A stretch of DNA of 16,568 nt from an uncultured Trueperaceae bacterium (GCA_937907415.1 CALCHY010000172.1:1-16568), one strand, 5' to 3'; counted from the first letter of the stretch, positions 7,499 through 14,526 are shown. Notes: a model not told the origin generated them from the sequence alone. Numbers and translations are program-made.

Positions 7499-7741
7499 CT
7501 AGCGCCTGATGGCGCGCAGGATCACGAGCAGGATGACGGCGCCAACGATCGCGACCAGGAGACTGTAGAAGTTGAACCCGGTCACGCCAGCACTGCCGAA
7601 CTGGTTGAACAGCCAACCGCCAAGGAAGGCGCCGATGATGCCAACGATGATGTTGGTGAGGAGGCCGCCGCCACCCCCGGTAAGGGCTCCAGCGACCCAC
7701 CCGGCCAACGCTCCCAGGACGATCCACAACAGGATGCTCAT
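7499..7741 (-). CDS. GlsB/YeaQ/YmgE family stress-response membrane protein
   Basis: Very small membrane protein of 80 residues, the standard size for this family (also labelled transglycosylase-associated). Three hydrophobic segments are separated by Gly-rich turns: LLWIVLGALAGWVAGAL, NIIVGIIGAFLGGWLF and LLVAIVGAVILLVIL. The GGGGGLLTNIIVGIIGA stretch and final RAIRR basic end are typical. The ribosome site AGGAAGGGAG lies just before the ATG on the minus strand. It is the last gene on the minus strand and is separated from the DppC-type gene by 114 bases containing a hairpin, so it may have its own promoter. Relatives are induced by general stress; their molecular action is unknown. Confidence 0.9.
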   Translation of the reverse strand: MSILLWIVLGALAGWVAGALTGGGGGLLTNIIVGIIGAFLGGWLFNQFGSAGVTGFNFYSLLVAIVGAVILLVILRAIRR

Positions 7742-7762
7742 GACGAAGCTCCCTTCCTGAAG

Positions 7763-7785
7763 CGCCCGGAGTAGCTACTCGGGCG
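7763..7785 (-). terminator. Hairpin between the dppC-like gene and the glsB-like gene
   Basis: Read on the minus strand, CGCCCGAGTAG pairs with CTACTCCGGGCG with one bulged base and almost no loop. It lies between the end of the peptide importer operon and the glsB-like ribosome site, 21 bases from that ATG. It could end the operon or act in the glsB leader. There is no T-run. Confidence 0.4.
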
Positions 7786-7855
7786 TGAAGCAACGCTAGC
7801 ACTGGGAATCGAGCATTCGTGGTGCACCTGCCGAGTTGGCCGTCTCAGAACCGTG

Positions 7856-8710
7856 TCAGCGTTGGCGCGGGTCGAGCAGGTCGCGTAGCCCGTCGCCTAG
7901 GAAGTTGAAGGCGAGCACCACGAAGATGATGGCCAAGCCGGGCAGGGCAGCTACCCACCAGCCATCGAGGAGGTAGGCCCTGCCACTCGCGATTATCGCC
8001 CCCCACGAGGTGGCTGGTGGAGGAACGCCGAGGCCGAGGAACGAGAGGGCTGACTCGATCAGCAGTAGCTGCGAGAGCTGGAAGGTCGTGAACACGATCA
8101 TGGACGAGACCGTGTTGGGCGCGATGTGGCGCAAGATGAGGCCCGCGTCCGGTGTGCCGAGCGCACGAGACGCCGCCACGAAATCTAGGTCGCGCAACCC
8201 GAGCACCGCAGCGCGCATCAGGCGCGCGTAAGCTGGCCATACCGCGAGGGCGAGAGTGCCGACCAGCACCCACAACCCCTGCCCGAGCAGGCCGACCACC
8301 GCGATCATGAGGAGCATGGTCGGGAACGCCAACTGCACGTCGATCAGGCGCGAGATGACCTCGTCTACCCAGCCGCGGTAGAAGCCAGCGAGCAACCCGA
8401 GCGCCGAACCGAGCACGGCGGCAGCGACCGCTGACAGGAGCACGGTGACGAACGTGGCTCTGGCGCCGCGCATGACGCGCGCCAGCACGTCCCGACCTAG
8501 GTTGTCCGTGCCGAGGAGGTGCTCGGGAGTGCCGCCACTCACCCACGTTGGGGGCTGGAGCCTGGCGCGGAGGTTCTGCCGTGTGGGGTCGTGAGGCAAC
8601 ACCTGGTTCGGTAGCACGGCCGTGACCGCGAAGGCGATGAGAATCAGGATCGAGAAGAAGTTCTTGGGATCGACCAAGAACCTGCGGAGGCGCCGCGGCC
8701 GCTCAGCCAT
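7856..8710 (-). CDS. Peptide/nickel-type ABC transporter permease, DppC/OppC family
   Basis: Membrane subunit of a family 5 (dipeptide, oligopeptide or nickel) importer; 284 residues with six likely spans. An N-terminal OppC-type segment with the first span (about 17-37) leads to the hallmark HLLGTDNLGRDVLAR (about 64-78). The ATPase-docking EAA loop is at about 177-198 (DFVAASRALGTPDAG...RHIAPN). The FLGLGVPPP loop (about 224-232) is also typical. ATG at 8710 is chosen because its GAGGA ribosome site is well placed and it overlaps the end of the DppB-type gene by 8 bases (ATGGCTGA). A longer reading frame from 8743 would overlap further and lacks support. No DppD or DppF ATPase follows. Confidence 0.93.
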   Translation of the reverse strand: MAERPRRLRRFLVDPKNFFSILILIAFAVTAVLPNQVLPHDPTRQNLRARLQPPTWVSGGTPEHLLGTDNLGRDVLARVMRGARATFVTVLLSAVAAAVLGSALGLLAGFYRGWVDEVISRLIDVQLAFPTMLLMIAVVGLLGQGLWVLVGTLALAVWPAYARLMRAAVLGLRDLDFVAASRALGTPDAGLILRHIAPNTVSSMIVFTTFQLSQLLLIESALSFLGLGVPPPATSWGAIIASGRAYLLDGWWVAALPGLAIIFVVLAFNFLGDGLRDLLDPRQR

Positions 8711-9626
8711 AGTTGATCCTCGGGTCGATGAACACGTACGCAAGGTCGACGAGCAGGTTGACCGCGACGAAGATGGTGGCGCTAAGGATGACCACCGTTT
8801 GAACGACTGGAAAGTCGCGCGCGTAGATCGCGTCTATCGCTAGGCGGCCGATGCCGGGCCAGGTGAACACCGTCTCCGCCACCACGGCCCCGCTGAACAG
8901 GCCGCCGACCTGCAATCCGATGAGCGTGATGATGGGGATGAGGGCCGCACGCATGACGTGCTTGAGCAAGATGCGGCGCTCCGGGAGGCCTTTGGCCCTG
9001 GCTGTGCGCACGAAGTCGAGGTGCATGGTCTCGAGGAACGAGGAGCGCGTCATGCGCGCGGTGAGCGCCACATAGTAGCTGGCGAGCACGGCCGTCGGCA
9101 TGATGAGCTGCTGCCACGTGCCGCGGCCTCCGGTTGGGAGCAGGCCGAGCTGCAGGGAGAGAAACAGCATGAGCATGAGGCCGAGATAGAAGCCGGGCAC
9201 GGCCTGGCCGAATAGGGCGCCCCACATGATGAGGGTGTCGAGGAGTTTCCCATGCTGGGCCGCTGCCAGCACGCCTAACCCGATGCCGAACACGACCGTG
9301 AGCAGCACTGCGCCGATGACTAGTTCGACCGTGGCGGGCAGGCGGTCTAGGTACATCCGGAGGGCCGGCTCGCCGTAACGCAGCGAGGTGCCGAACTTGC
9401 CTTGCGCCGTCTCCACTAGGAAACGCCCGTACTGCACTACGAGCGGTGCGTCGAGGCCCAGCTCTACCCTCAACGCTTCGCGCGCTTCTATGGGCGTGCC
9501 GATCGGCATCAGTTGGTCGATCGGGTCGCCAGAGATGCGTGCAAGGAAGAACGTTGCCGTGGCAACACCGAGCAGTATCAGCACGGTGTTGCCAAGGCGA
9601 CGGATCAGGTAAGAACCTAGCTGCAC
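8703..9626 (-). CDS. Peptide/nickel-type ABC transporter permease, DppB/OppB family
   Basis: Partner permease of the DppC-type protein; 307 residues. The N-terminus YLIRRLGNTVLILLGVATATFFLARISGDP is the classic DppB opening (first span about 10-29). The LGLDAPLVVQYGRFL segment (about 56-70) is the conserved periplasmic part. The EAA loop is at about 205-230 (DFVRTARAKGLPERRIL), and VAETVFTWPGIGRL (about 249-262) is diagnostic. The start is GTG at 9626. Its ribosome site is weak, and the gene begins 34 bases after the solute-binding protein stop. It overlaps dppC-like by 8 bases, so the two permeases are co-translated. Ligand is most likely a short peptide, though nickel, heme and sugars are also carried by this family. 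Confidence 0.94.
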   Translation of the reverse strand: MQLGSYLIRRLGNTVLILLGVATATFFLARISGDPIDQLMPIGTPIEAREALRVELGLDAPLVVQYGRFLVETAQGKFGTSLRYGEPALRMYLDRLPATVELVIGAVLLTVVFGIGLGVLAAAQHGKLLDTLIMWGALFGQAVPGFYLGLMLMLFLSLQLGLLPTGGRGTWQQLIMPTAVLASYYVALTARMTRSSFLETMHLDFVRTARAKGLPERRILLKHVMRAALIPIITLIGLQVGGLFSGAVVAETVFTWPGIGRLAIDAIYARDFPVVQTVVILSATIFVAVNLLVDLAYVFIDPRINYG

Positions 9627-9660
9627 GGTCGTCGATCCCGTACTGAGTGGCGTGATCCGC

Positions 9661-11145
9661 TCAGTCTAGGGTTACCTTCTCGAGGAAGAGGAGGTTATCG
9701 GGGCTCGGCGCGAAGCCGCTAACGCGGTCGGAGACGCCGTAGACTTCCTCGAGGGAGAAGAGGAAGAGCGCGACGGGGTCTTCGCAGGCGATGGCGGCTG
9801 CCTCGTTGAGGAGGCTAAGGCGCTTGGCTGGGTCGATGGCGCGTGACGCCTCATGCACTACCTCGTCGAAGGCCGGGTTGCGGTAGTAGGAGTACGGGGC
9901 GTCTTGCAGGAAGATGTTGTGGCCATAGGTCGTGTCAGGCGCGGTGGCGATGCCCAAGGTGGCCACGTTGCGCAGCTCGAACGCGCTCAGTTGCCTCAAG
10001 AACTCGCCGCCTTCTAGGACGATGTGGTTCGCGGTGATGCCAACGTCTTGCAGCATGGCCGCGATGGCCTCTGACAACTCAGCGTCGCCCGAAGACGTGC
10101 GGTACTTCAGGTCGACGGTCAGGCCGTTAGGGAAGCCAGCCTCAGCGAGGAGGGCGCGGGCCTTGGCTGGGTCGAACGGGTAGGGCCTGAGGTCGGGGTT
10201 GTAACCGAAGAACTGCGGCGTGCCCAACTGGCAGTTGGAGAGCGTGCCGTGACCGTAGTAGAGGGCGTCAAGGAGAGCCTCTTTGTCGACGGCGTAGTTG
10301 ATGGCCTGGCGGACGCGCGGGTCAGCGATGGGGCTGTCAGGGAGGCCGTCGAGCAGGGCGAGCTTAGCGGTGAAGCCCGTCACGGAGTCAACGTGGACAT
10401 TCGCGGCGTTCTCGACGCGGTCGTACTGAGAGGCGGGCACGTTGGTCGCGATGTCGATCTCGCCAGCGAGCAGCGCAGCGATACGCGAGGTGTCCTCGGG
10501 GATCGGGCGGAACTCGAGCTTCTCGACGGCGGGCGCGCCGCCCCAGTACGCGTCGTTCCTGACGAGCGTGATGCTCTGACCGGCGATGCGCGAGTCGAAC
10601 TTGAAGGCGCCAGTGCCGATCGGGTGCGCAGCGAACCCGTCTGGGCCGACTTGCTGGTAGTAGGCAGGTGGCACGACGTGGCCGTTGAGGGCGAGCGACA
10701 GCACGAGAAGCGGGAACGGCTCCTTCGTGTGGATCCTGACCGTATGGTCGTCGAGGACGTCGACGGTCGCCACGGCACCGAGGGCGACCACTTGGGTTGG
10801 TTCGACGGCCAGGGTCTCGAGAGAGAACTTCACTGCGGCGGCGTCCATGGGTTCGCCGTTCGTGAAGGAGATGCCTTCCTTGAGGCTCACATCGACGGTG
10901 AGGTCATCAACGCGCGTCCAACCGGAGGCCAGATGCGGGACCGGTTCGCCGGTCTGGCCGTCCAAGCGGAAGAGGCTCTCGACGATCTGCGTCGCAGTTC
11001 GTAGGTTGGCGGCCGAAGTGGTGCGGATGGGGTTCATCTGCGCCACGTCCTGGTAGATGCCGATGACCAACGTATTGCCGGCAGCCAGAGCGAAGCTGGT
11101 AAGCAGGGTAAGCACGGCGAGGGTGAACTTGATGACGGCTTTCAT
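9661..11145 (-). CDS. Peptide/nickel-type ABC solute-binding protein, family 5 (DppA/OppA-like)
   Basis: Exported ligand-binding protein of 494 residues for the adjacent DppB/DppC-type permeases. A Sec signal peptide is clear: MKAVIKFT, a hydrophobic core, then an ALA-AGN cleavage region at about residue 21. The body has family 5 landmarks: SLKEGISFTNGEPMDAAAV (the VKFxxGxPFTAxDV-like segment), HPIGTGAFKF, the VRNDAYWGG loop and DPRVRQAINYAVDKEALL. There is no lipobox Cys. ATG 11145 is chosen because AGGAGGT at 11152-11158 sits 6 bases upstream and the signal peptide begins there. A longer open frame to 11235 is not used. The gap from the TPR gene is 86 bases. The ligand is unknown. Confidence 0.93.
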   Translation of the reverse strand: MKAVIKFTLAVLTLLTSFALAAGNTLVIGIYQDVAQMNPIRTTSAANLRTATQIVESLFRLDGQTGEPVPHLASGWTRVDDLTVDVSLKEGISFTNGEPMDAAAVKFSLETLAVEPTQVVALGAVATVDVLDDHTVRIHTKEPFPLLVLSLALNGHVVPPAYYQQVGPDGFAAHPIGTGAFKFDSRIAGQSITLVRNDAYWGGAPAVEKLEFRPIPEDTSRIAALLAGEIDIATNVPASQYDRVENAANVHVDSVTGFTAKLALLDGLPDSPIADPRVRQAINYAVDKEALLDALYYGHGTLSNCQLGTPQFFGYNPDLRPYPFDPAKARALLAEAGFPNGLTVDLKYRTSSGDAELSEAIAAMLQDVGITANHIVLEGGEFLRQLSAFELRNVATLGIATAPDTTYGHNIFLQDAPYSYYRNPAFDEVVHEASRAIDPAKRLSLLNEAAAIACEDPVALFLFSLEEVYGVSDRVSGFAPSPDNLLFLEKVTLD

Positions 11146-11151
11146 GCGACT

Positions 11152-11158
11152 ACCTCCT
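11152..11158 (-). promoter_or_regulatory. Ribosome binding site AGGAGGT of the solute-binding protein gene
   Basis: Read on the minus strand, AGGAGGT lies 6 bases before ATG 11145. It settles the start in favour of the signal-peptide-bearing product and may explain the higher output usually needed for a binding protein inside an operon. Confidence 0.8.
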
Positions 11159-11231
11159 GGGGTGGGTAGGTGGCCAAAGCGCGCTGCGGCGCCAAGGGCG
11201 AGAGGGTGACGCACATGTTGGCGGCGCGCCG

Positions 11232-12059
11232 TCACAGGCGAGCGAGGTCCACTTCGGCGGCCATGTACGCGAAACAGTGGCGGTTGCCGCGCTCGACGAT
11301 CTCTGAGAGGAGCGCGCGCGCCTCCGCATGCTGGCCGCCGTAGAGGTACCAGTTGGCCACTCCGTAGCCCTGCGTGGCGAAAGCTAGCGGGTCCTCGGAG
11401 TGGCGTGCCAGCAGGTCGCTCGGCGAGAGGGTGCCGCGGTACATGCGGAGCCGTTGGAGGTAGAAGTCCTCACCGGGGTTCACGGACACGGACTCGGTGT
11501 CGAAGGCCGCGATGGCTGCTTCCGCCTCTTCTCGCTTGCCGAGGCGCCGCAGGCACATGTAGCTCCAGTCGGCGTTCGCGACCTTCATGTCGTCGTCTAT
11601 GCTCAGCGAGTCGCCGCGCCGGAAGTTGGCTAGCGCCTCCGCGAAGTTCCCTTGCAGGTAGTGGGCGATGGCGAGGTGGTAGTAGATGCTCACTTGAAGG
11701 GTGCTCTTGTAAGAGCCCTTGGTAGCGGCGATCGTCTCCGGAGTCACCGGGAGCTGCTGTGAAGGAACGTCGGCTTCGCCGCCGAGTATCAGCGCGAATA
11801 TGTCCGCCTCGGTTTCAGGCTGGAAGAACTCGTGGACGTCCGGTTGACCCGACGTCAGTTGCGCGGCGCGCTCGAGGTCCGAGACGGCCTGAGGGAAGTT
11901 GCGCAGGGTGATGTGACGGTGGCCGCGGTGGCGCAGGAGCCGCGGCTCGTCTGGGTTGCGCTCGAGCCCGGTCGTGAACAGGGCGACGGCCTCGGCTGGC
12001 TTGCCCAAGTAGTTCTTCAGCCGGCCAGCTAGTATGTAGCGATCTGCGTCGGTGAGCAA
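11232..12059 (-). CDS. Tetratricopeptide-repeat protein, paralogue 1
   Basis: Soluble all-helical protein of 275 residues with TPR-like helix pairs. Visible repeat cores are YILAGRLKNYLGKPAEAV (about 8-25), LLRHRGHRHITLRNFPQAV (about 41-59), YYHLAIAHYLQGNFAEAL and YGVANWYLYGGQHAEARAL. There is no signal peptide, membrane segment or DNA-binding domain. It aligns along its whole length with the next gene upstream (274 residues). Shared blocks are RHRGH, GQPD, HYLxG, DDDMxVAxxDWxYMxLRRxG, ATQGYGV and AAEVDLAR. The start is taken as TTG 12059, because GGAGG (12065-12069) is 5 bases upstream and this residue aligns with Met1 of the paralogue. The frame itself is open to 12086. The binding partner is unknown; its place between a GntR regulator and a peptide importer suggests a protein- or peptide-binding role. 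Confidence 0.8.
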   Translation of the reverse strand: MLTDADRYILAGRLKNYLGKPAEAVALFTTGLERNPDEPRLLRHRGHRHITLRNFPQAVSDLERAAQLTSGQPDVHEFFQPETEADIFALILGGEADVPSQQLPVTPETIAATKGSYKSTLQVSIYYHLAIAHYLQGNFAEALANFRRGDSLSIDDDMKVANADWSYMCLRRLGKREEAEAAIAAFDTESVSVNPGEDFYLQRLRMYRGTLSPSDLLARHSEDPLAFATQGYGVANWYLYGGQHAEARALLSEIVERGNRHCFAYMAAEVDLARL

Positions 12060-12064
12060 ACGAT

Positions 12065-12069
12065 CCTCC
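12065..12069 (-). promoter_or_regulatory. Ribosome binding site GGAGG deciding a TTG start
   Basis: Read on the minus strand, GGAGG is followed by five bases and TTG at 12059. Together with the alignment of the two TPR paralogues, it favours the rare TTG start over the TTG at 12086, which has no ribosome site and would add nine unmatched residues. Confidence 0.7.
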
Positions 12070-12171
12070 GAGTGACGAGCTTCCAAAGCGTTGAGTTCAG
12101 AGCTTGCCTACCCGCACAGCATCAGGGGGAGGCGCTGGTCAGTAGGGCCTCATCACTTGCAGTTGGAGGGG

Positions 12172-12996
12172 TCAAGCACCCATCCGCGCCAAGTCGACTT
12201 CGGCTGCGATGGTGCCGAACGCAGCGCGGTGCCCGACGGCGAGGATGCGCTCGAACACGGCGCGAGCCTCATCGTGCCTGCCGTTGTAGTAGTACCAGTT
12301 GCCAACGCCGTAACCCTGGGTGGCGAGGGTCTTCTTGTCGCCGTCCGTTGGTGAGAGCACGGTTTCCGGACTCGTCACGCCCTTGTACATCTCCATGCGG
12401 CGGTAGTATGACGGCTCGTTGATGTGCATGGCGAGGTCCGTTGCGGCGAGCAGTTCGGCGGCTTCGTCGTGGCGTCCGGCGCGCCGCAAGCTCATGTAGA
12501 GCCAGTCGGTGGTGGCCACCGTCATGTCGTCGTCGACGCACAGCTCGAGGGTCTTGCGGTACTTGTCTGCGGCCTCGTCGTACTCGCCGCGCAGGTAATG
12601 AGCAAGTCCGTAGTGGTACCAGGCGCTCGACTGCAGCGTGCCCTTGTAGACGTCGCGTAGGCGTTCGAGGTTCGCGGCGTTGATCGCGGTCGTCTCAGCG
12701 AGGAGCTCGCTTTCTTGGCCGAGCATCAGGCGCTCGACTTCTGGCATCAGTTCGGCCTGGTAGTACTCGATCTCGTCTGGTTGGCCGGCGAGCAGCGCTA
12801 CTGAGGTCCGGAAGTCGTCGACGGCGCCAGCGAAGTCGCGGATGGACACCTTGAAGTGGCCCCGGTGGCGGTACAGCAGGCCGGAGTCCGGGTGGCGGGC
12901 GATGCCGTCACTTAGGACGCGAACGGCGTCTGGGTGGCGATCCTGGTACGAGTACACCTTGGCGACGAGCATGTAGCGCTGTGGTTCGGTGATCAT
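12172..12996 (-). CDS. Tetratricopeptide-repeat protein, paralogue 2
   Basis: Soluble helical repeat protein of 274 residues, homologous over its full length to the neighbouring TPR gene. Counting by eye, 28 of the first 74 aligned residues are identical. TPR-like units include YMLVAKVYSYQDRHPDAV, LLYRHRGHFKVSIRDFAGAV, WYHYGLAHYLRGEYDEAA and YGVGNWYYYNGRHDEARAV. A conserved VDDDMTVATTDWLYMSLRRAG block and a DLARM end are shared with the paralogue. The ATG overlaps the stop of the GntR gene (ATGA), and GGAGACC lies about 9 bases upstream, so regulator and TPR protein are made from the same message with coupled translation. There is no export signal, so it acts in the cytoplasm. It may modulate the regulator or bind imported peptides. 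This is inference; no catalytic motif is visible. Confidence 0.85.
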   Translation of the reverse strand: MITEPQRYMLVAKVYSYQDRHPDAVRVLSDGIARHPDSGLLYRHRGHFKVSIRDFAGAVDDFRTSVALLAGQPDEIEYYQAELMPEVERLMLGQESELLAETTAINAANLERLRDVYKGTLQSSAWYHYGLAHYLRGEYDEAADKYRKTLELCVDDDMTVATTDWLYMSLRRAGRHDEAAELLAATDLAMHINEPSYYRRMEMYKGVTSPETVLSPTDGDKKTLATQGYGVGNWYYYNGRHDEARAVFERILAVGHRAAFGTIAAEVDLARMGA

Positions 12997-14000
12997 GGGT
13001 TCTGGTCTCCTTGAGCAGGGGCGCCGAGGCGCGGGTGGTCGAGCATGGTGCTGAGCTGGTGTGCCGCTTCGTCGCTGAGGCTGAACTCCAGCTCCAGCCT
13101 CTTGTCGAGCGGCACGGCGTGCTCGTCGAGTAGCGCGGTGACGCCGAACGTGTAGATGTGCGTGGTCGCCGCCTCGCGCGCGAACTGCTCGTGGCTTGAT
13201 TGCTCGGTTAGCACGGGGAGTTCGCGCACCGCAAGCGGGCTGTACTGCGCGAGAAGAGTGAGGGCGCTGCCCACGTTGCGGGCTTCCGTGACGAGGACGT
13301 ACCGCGCTCGCGGGGCAAGCGCCTTGAGCTTCCGCTTGGCGGCCTCCGTCAGTTGCGCCGTCAGGCCGATGATGTCGCTCCTAATGGCGTGGCGCCTCAA
13401 GGCAGCGTCGACGCGGGGCACCATGCCGCCGAACGTGATCGTGAAGTAGGCGGCGCGGTATGCATCGAGCGTGGCGGGGTCGCCTGCCTCGAGGAGGTCG
13501 ATCGCCGTGGCGTGGACCACTGGCACGACGCTGCTCGGCAACTGCTGCTTGACGAGACCGAGGTACTTCTCGGACGCCGCCATGGTCGGCATGACCAATA
13601 CGAGCGGCACATGCCGAAGCTGCCTTTGCAAGTTGGTCGAGAGTTGTTGCCTGATGGCGGTGGCGTCGAAACCGAGCGCGTACGCGCGGGTGATGAGCCC
13701 CTCGAGCGCCTCGGTGAGGAGCGCTTGGCGCAGATCGGTGCGCGTCGACTCGGTCGCCAGTCGCGCCACGAACGTGCCCTTGCCGCGCTGTCCTTCCACT
13801 AGACCGTCGTGTTGCAGCGTGCGATATGCGAGCGCGACCGTGCCTGAGTTGATGCCCAACTGGGCGGCAAGGTCACGCACGGGCGGCAACTGAGCTCCCG
13901 CTACCAGTTCGCGGCCGGTGATCAAGTAACGGATCTGATGCACCAGTTGGAGGTAGATCGGAATGTGCTCGTCGTCGGTTAGTAGGAGCGGCAATGGCAT
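12993..14000 (-). CDS. GntR-family transcriptional regulator with unassigned C-terminal domain
   Basis: DNA-binding regulator of 335 residues. The N-terminal winged helix-turn-helix is textbook GntR (about 12-80): PIYLQLVHQIRYLI, then LPPVRDLAAQLGINSGTVALAYRTL and the wing DGLVEGQRGKGTFVA. The rest (about 100-320) looks like an alternating alpha/beta domain, with strands such as VPLVLVMPT, AAYFTITFGG and ARYVLVTEA. It shows no UTRA, FCD or MocR aminotransferase signatures. The helical linker and length differ from the short YtrA type. The tautomerase-like gene ends 39 bases before its start, and the TPR gene overlaps its stop. Two identical GTACTGGTAC boxes near both divergent promoters are the obvious candidate operators. 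Its ligand is unknown; a peptide or amino acid would suit the context. Confidence 0.9.
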   Translation of the reverse strand: MPLPLLLTDDEHIPIYLQLVHQIRYLITGRELVAGAQLPPVRDLAAQLGINSGTVALAYRTLQHDGLVEGQRGKGTFVARLATESTRTDLRQALLTEALEGLITRAYALGFDATAIRQQLSTNLQRQLRHVPLVLVMPTMAASEKYLGLVKQQLPSSVVPVVHATAIDLLEAGDPATLDAYRAAYFTITFGGMVPRVDAALRRHAIRSDIIGLTAQLTEAAKRKLKALAPRARYVLVTEARNVGSALTLLAQYSPLAVRELPVLTEQSSHEQFAREAATTHIYTFGVTALLDEHAVPLDKRLELEFSLSDEAAHQLSTMLDHPRLGAPAQGDQNP

Positions 14001-14039
14001 GCTCTAGCCCTAATGCGGGTCGTGGGCCCGCTGCGAGGG

Positions 14040-14249
14040 TCAGTGGGGAAGCTTGATGCCCTGTTCGGCGGCGCGCTGCGTGAACGTCTTGCCGCCCTTG
14101 CCCCATACGTCCATCTCGAGTTCGTAGAGGATGACTTGCGTGCCTTCCGATTGGGCGCCGTTGGCGACCATGACTTCCGTGATGCCCTTGATTATCGCGT
14201 CGCGCTGCTCTTGCGAGCGGCGGCCGAGTTCTACTCTGACGATGGCCAT
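14040..14249 (-). CDS. 4-oxalocrotonate tautomerase-like protein lacking the catalytic proline
   Basis: Small protein of 69 residues, a typical length for the 4-OT family. It keeps the family pattern of an N-terminal strand (IVRVELG), RRS, a long helix (EQRDAIIKGITEVMVANG), a second strand (QVILYELE) and VWGKGG near the place of the usual NWGxGG turn. The residue exposed after Met removal is Ala, not the Pro that acts as base or nucleophile in tautomerases. The position of 4-OT Arg39 also appears to be Gln. The start is sound: GAGGAG lies 6 bases before the ATG, and no upstream start would supply a Pro. It is the first gene of the minus-strand operon. It may have a changed chemistry or a structural or ligand-binding role. 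Confidence 0.85.
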   Translation of the reverse strand: MAIVRVELGRRSQEQRDAIIKGITEVMVANGAQSEGTQVILYELEMDVWGKGGKTFTQRAAEQGIKLPH

Positions 14250-14357
14250 TGGGTTCTCCTCGTAAGTGCACCGGCTAAGGTGACGTGGCGGCTCTATCTG
14301 GGTGGTGCGCGGTCCAGGTTGTCGGAGGCGGCACCCACCGCGACCGGTTGTATCGAT

Positions 14358-14367
14358 GTACTGGTAC
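14358..14367. promoter_or_regulatory. Candidate GntR operator, copy 1 (GTACTGGTAC)
   Basis: Near-palindrome with GTAC arms around TG. It lies 4 bases downstream of the -10 box of the minus-strand promoter, covering the likely start of transcription, and 109 bases before the tautomerase-like start codon. The identical 10-mer recurs at 14564-14573. GntR-type operators generally have GT...AC ends. Confidence 0.6.
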
Positions 14368-14371
14368 GCTG

Positions 14372-14400
14372 ACGATACTCGTGAGCGTGGTCGCCGTCAA
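14372..14400 (-). promoter_or_regulatory. Sigma70-like promoter of the minus-strand operon
   Basis: Read on the minus strand, -35 TTGACG (14395-14400) and -10 TATCGT (14372-14377) are separated by exactly 17 bases. Transcription would start near 14365, inside operator copy 1, giving a leader of about 115 bases before the tautomerase-like gene. Placement of the operator over the start site suggests repression. Confidence 0.6.
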
Positions 14401-14526
14401 CCCAGCTGGCGTTCGAGGAGTCATGCAAGAGGGACTGCGTCGGATCCAGAACCGAGAAAGCCCGTCCACCACGCTACGAGAATGTTCGTCGTCGACTACG
14501 TTCCGCCGACGTGAGACGGACGTGAA

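Noticed and set aside
7821..7828. Eight-base palindrome GGTGCACC downstream of the dppC-like gene
   Set aside because: It is too short for a terminator, has no partner copy, and is likely chance in GC-rich DNA.
9640..9645. GTACTG half-site before the dppB-like gene as a third operator
   Set aside because: Only one arm matches; the second half (AGTG) does not restore the palindrome. A six-base match is expected by chance.
10249..11004. Open frame of 251 codons on the plus strand inside the first family 5 binding protein gene
   Set aside because: It is antisense to a solid gene, its composition is typical of a shadow frame, and no ribosome site or motif supports it.
11146..11235. Thirty-codon N-terminal extension of the first family 5 binding protein
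   Set aside because: It would bury the signal peptide and ignore the AGGAGGT ribosome site before ATG 11145.
12060..12171. Search for a small peptide (Phr-like) gene between the two TPR genes
   Set aside because: Only frames of four or five codons are present, and none has a secretion signal.
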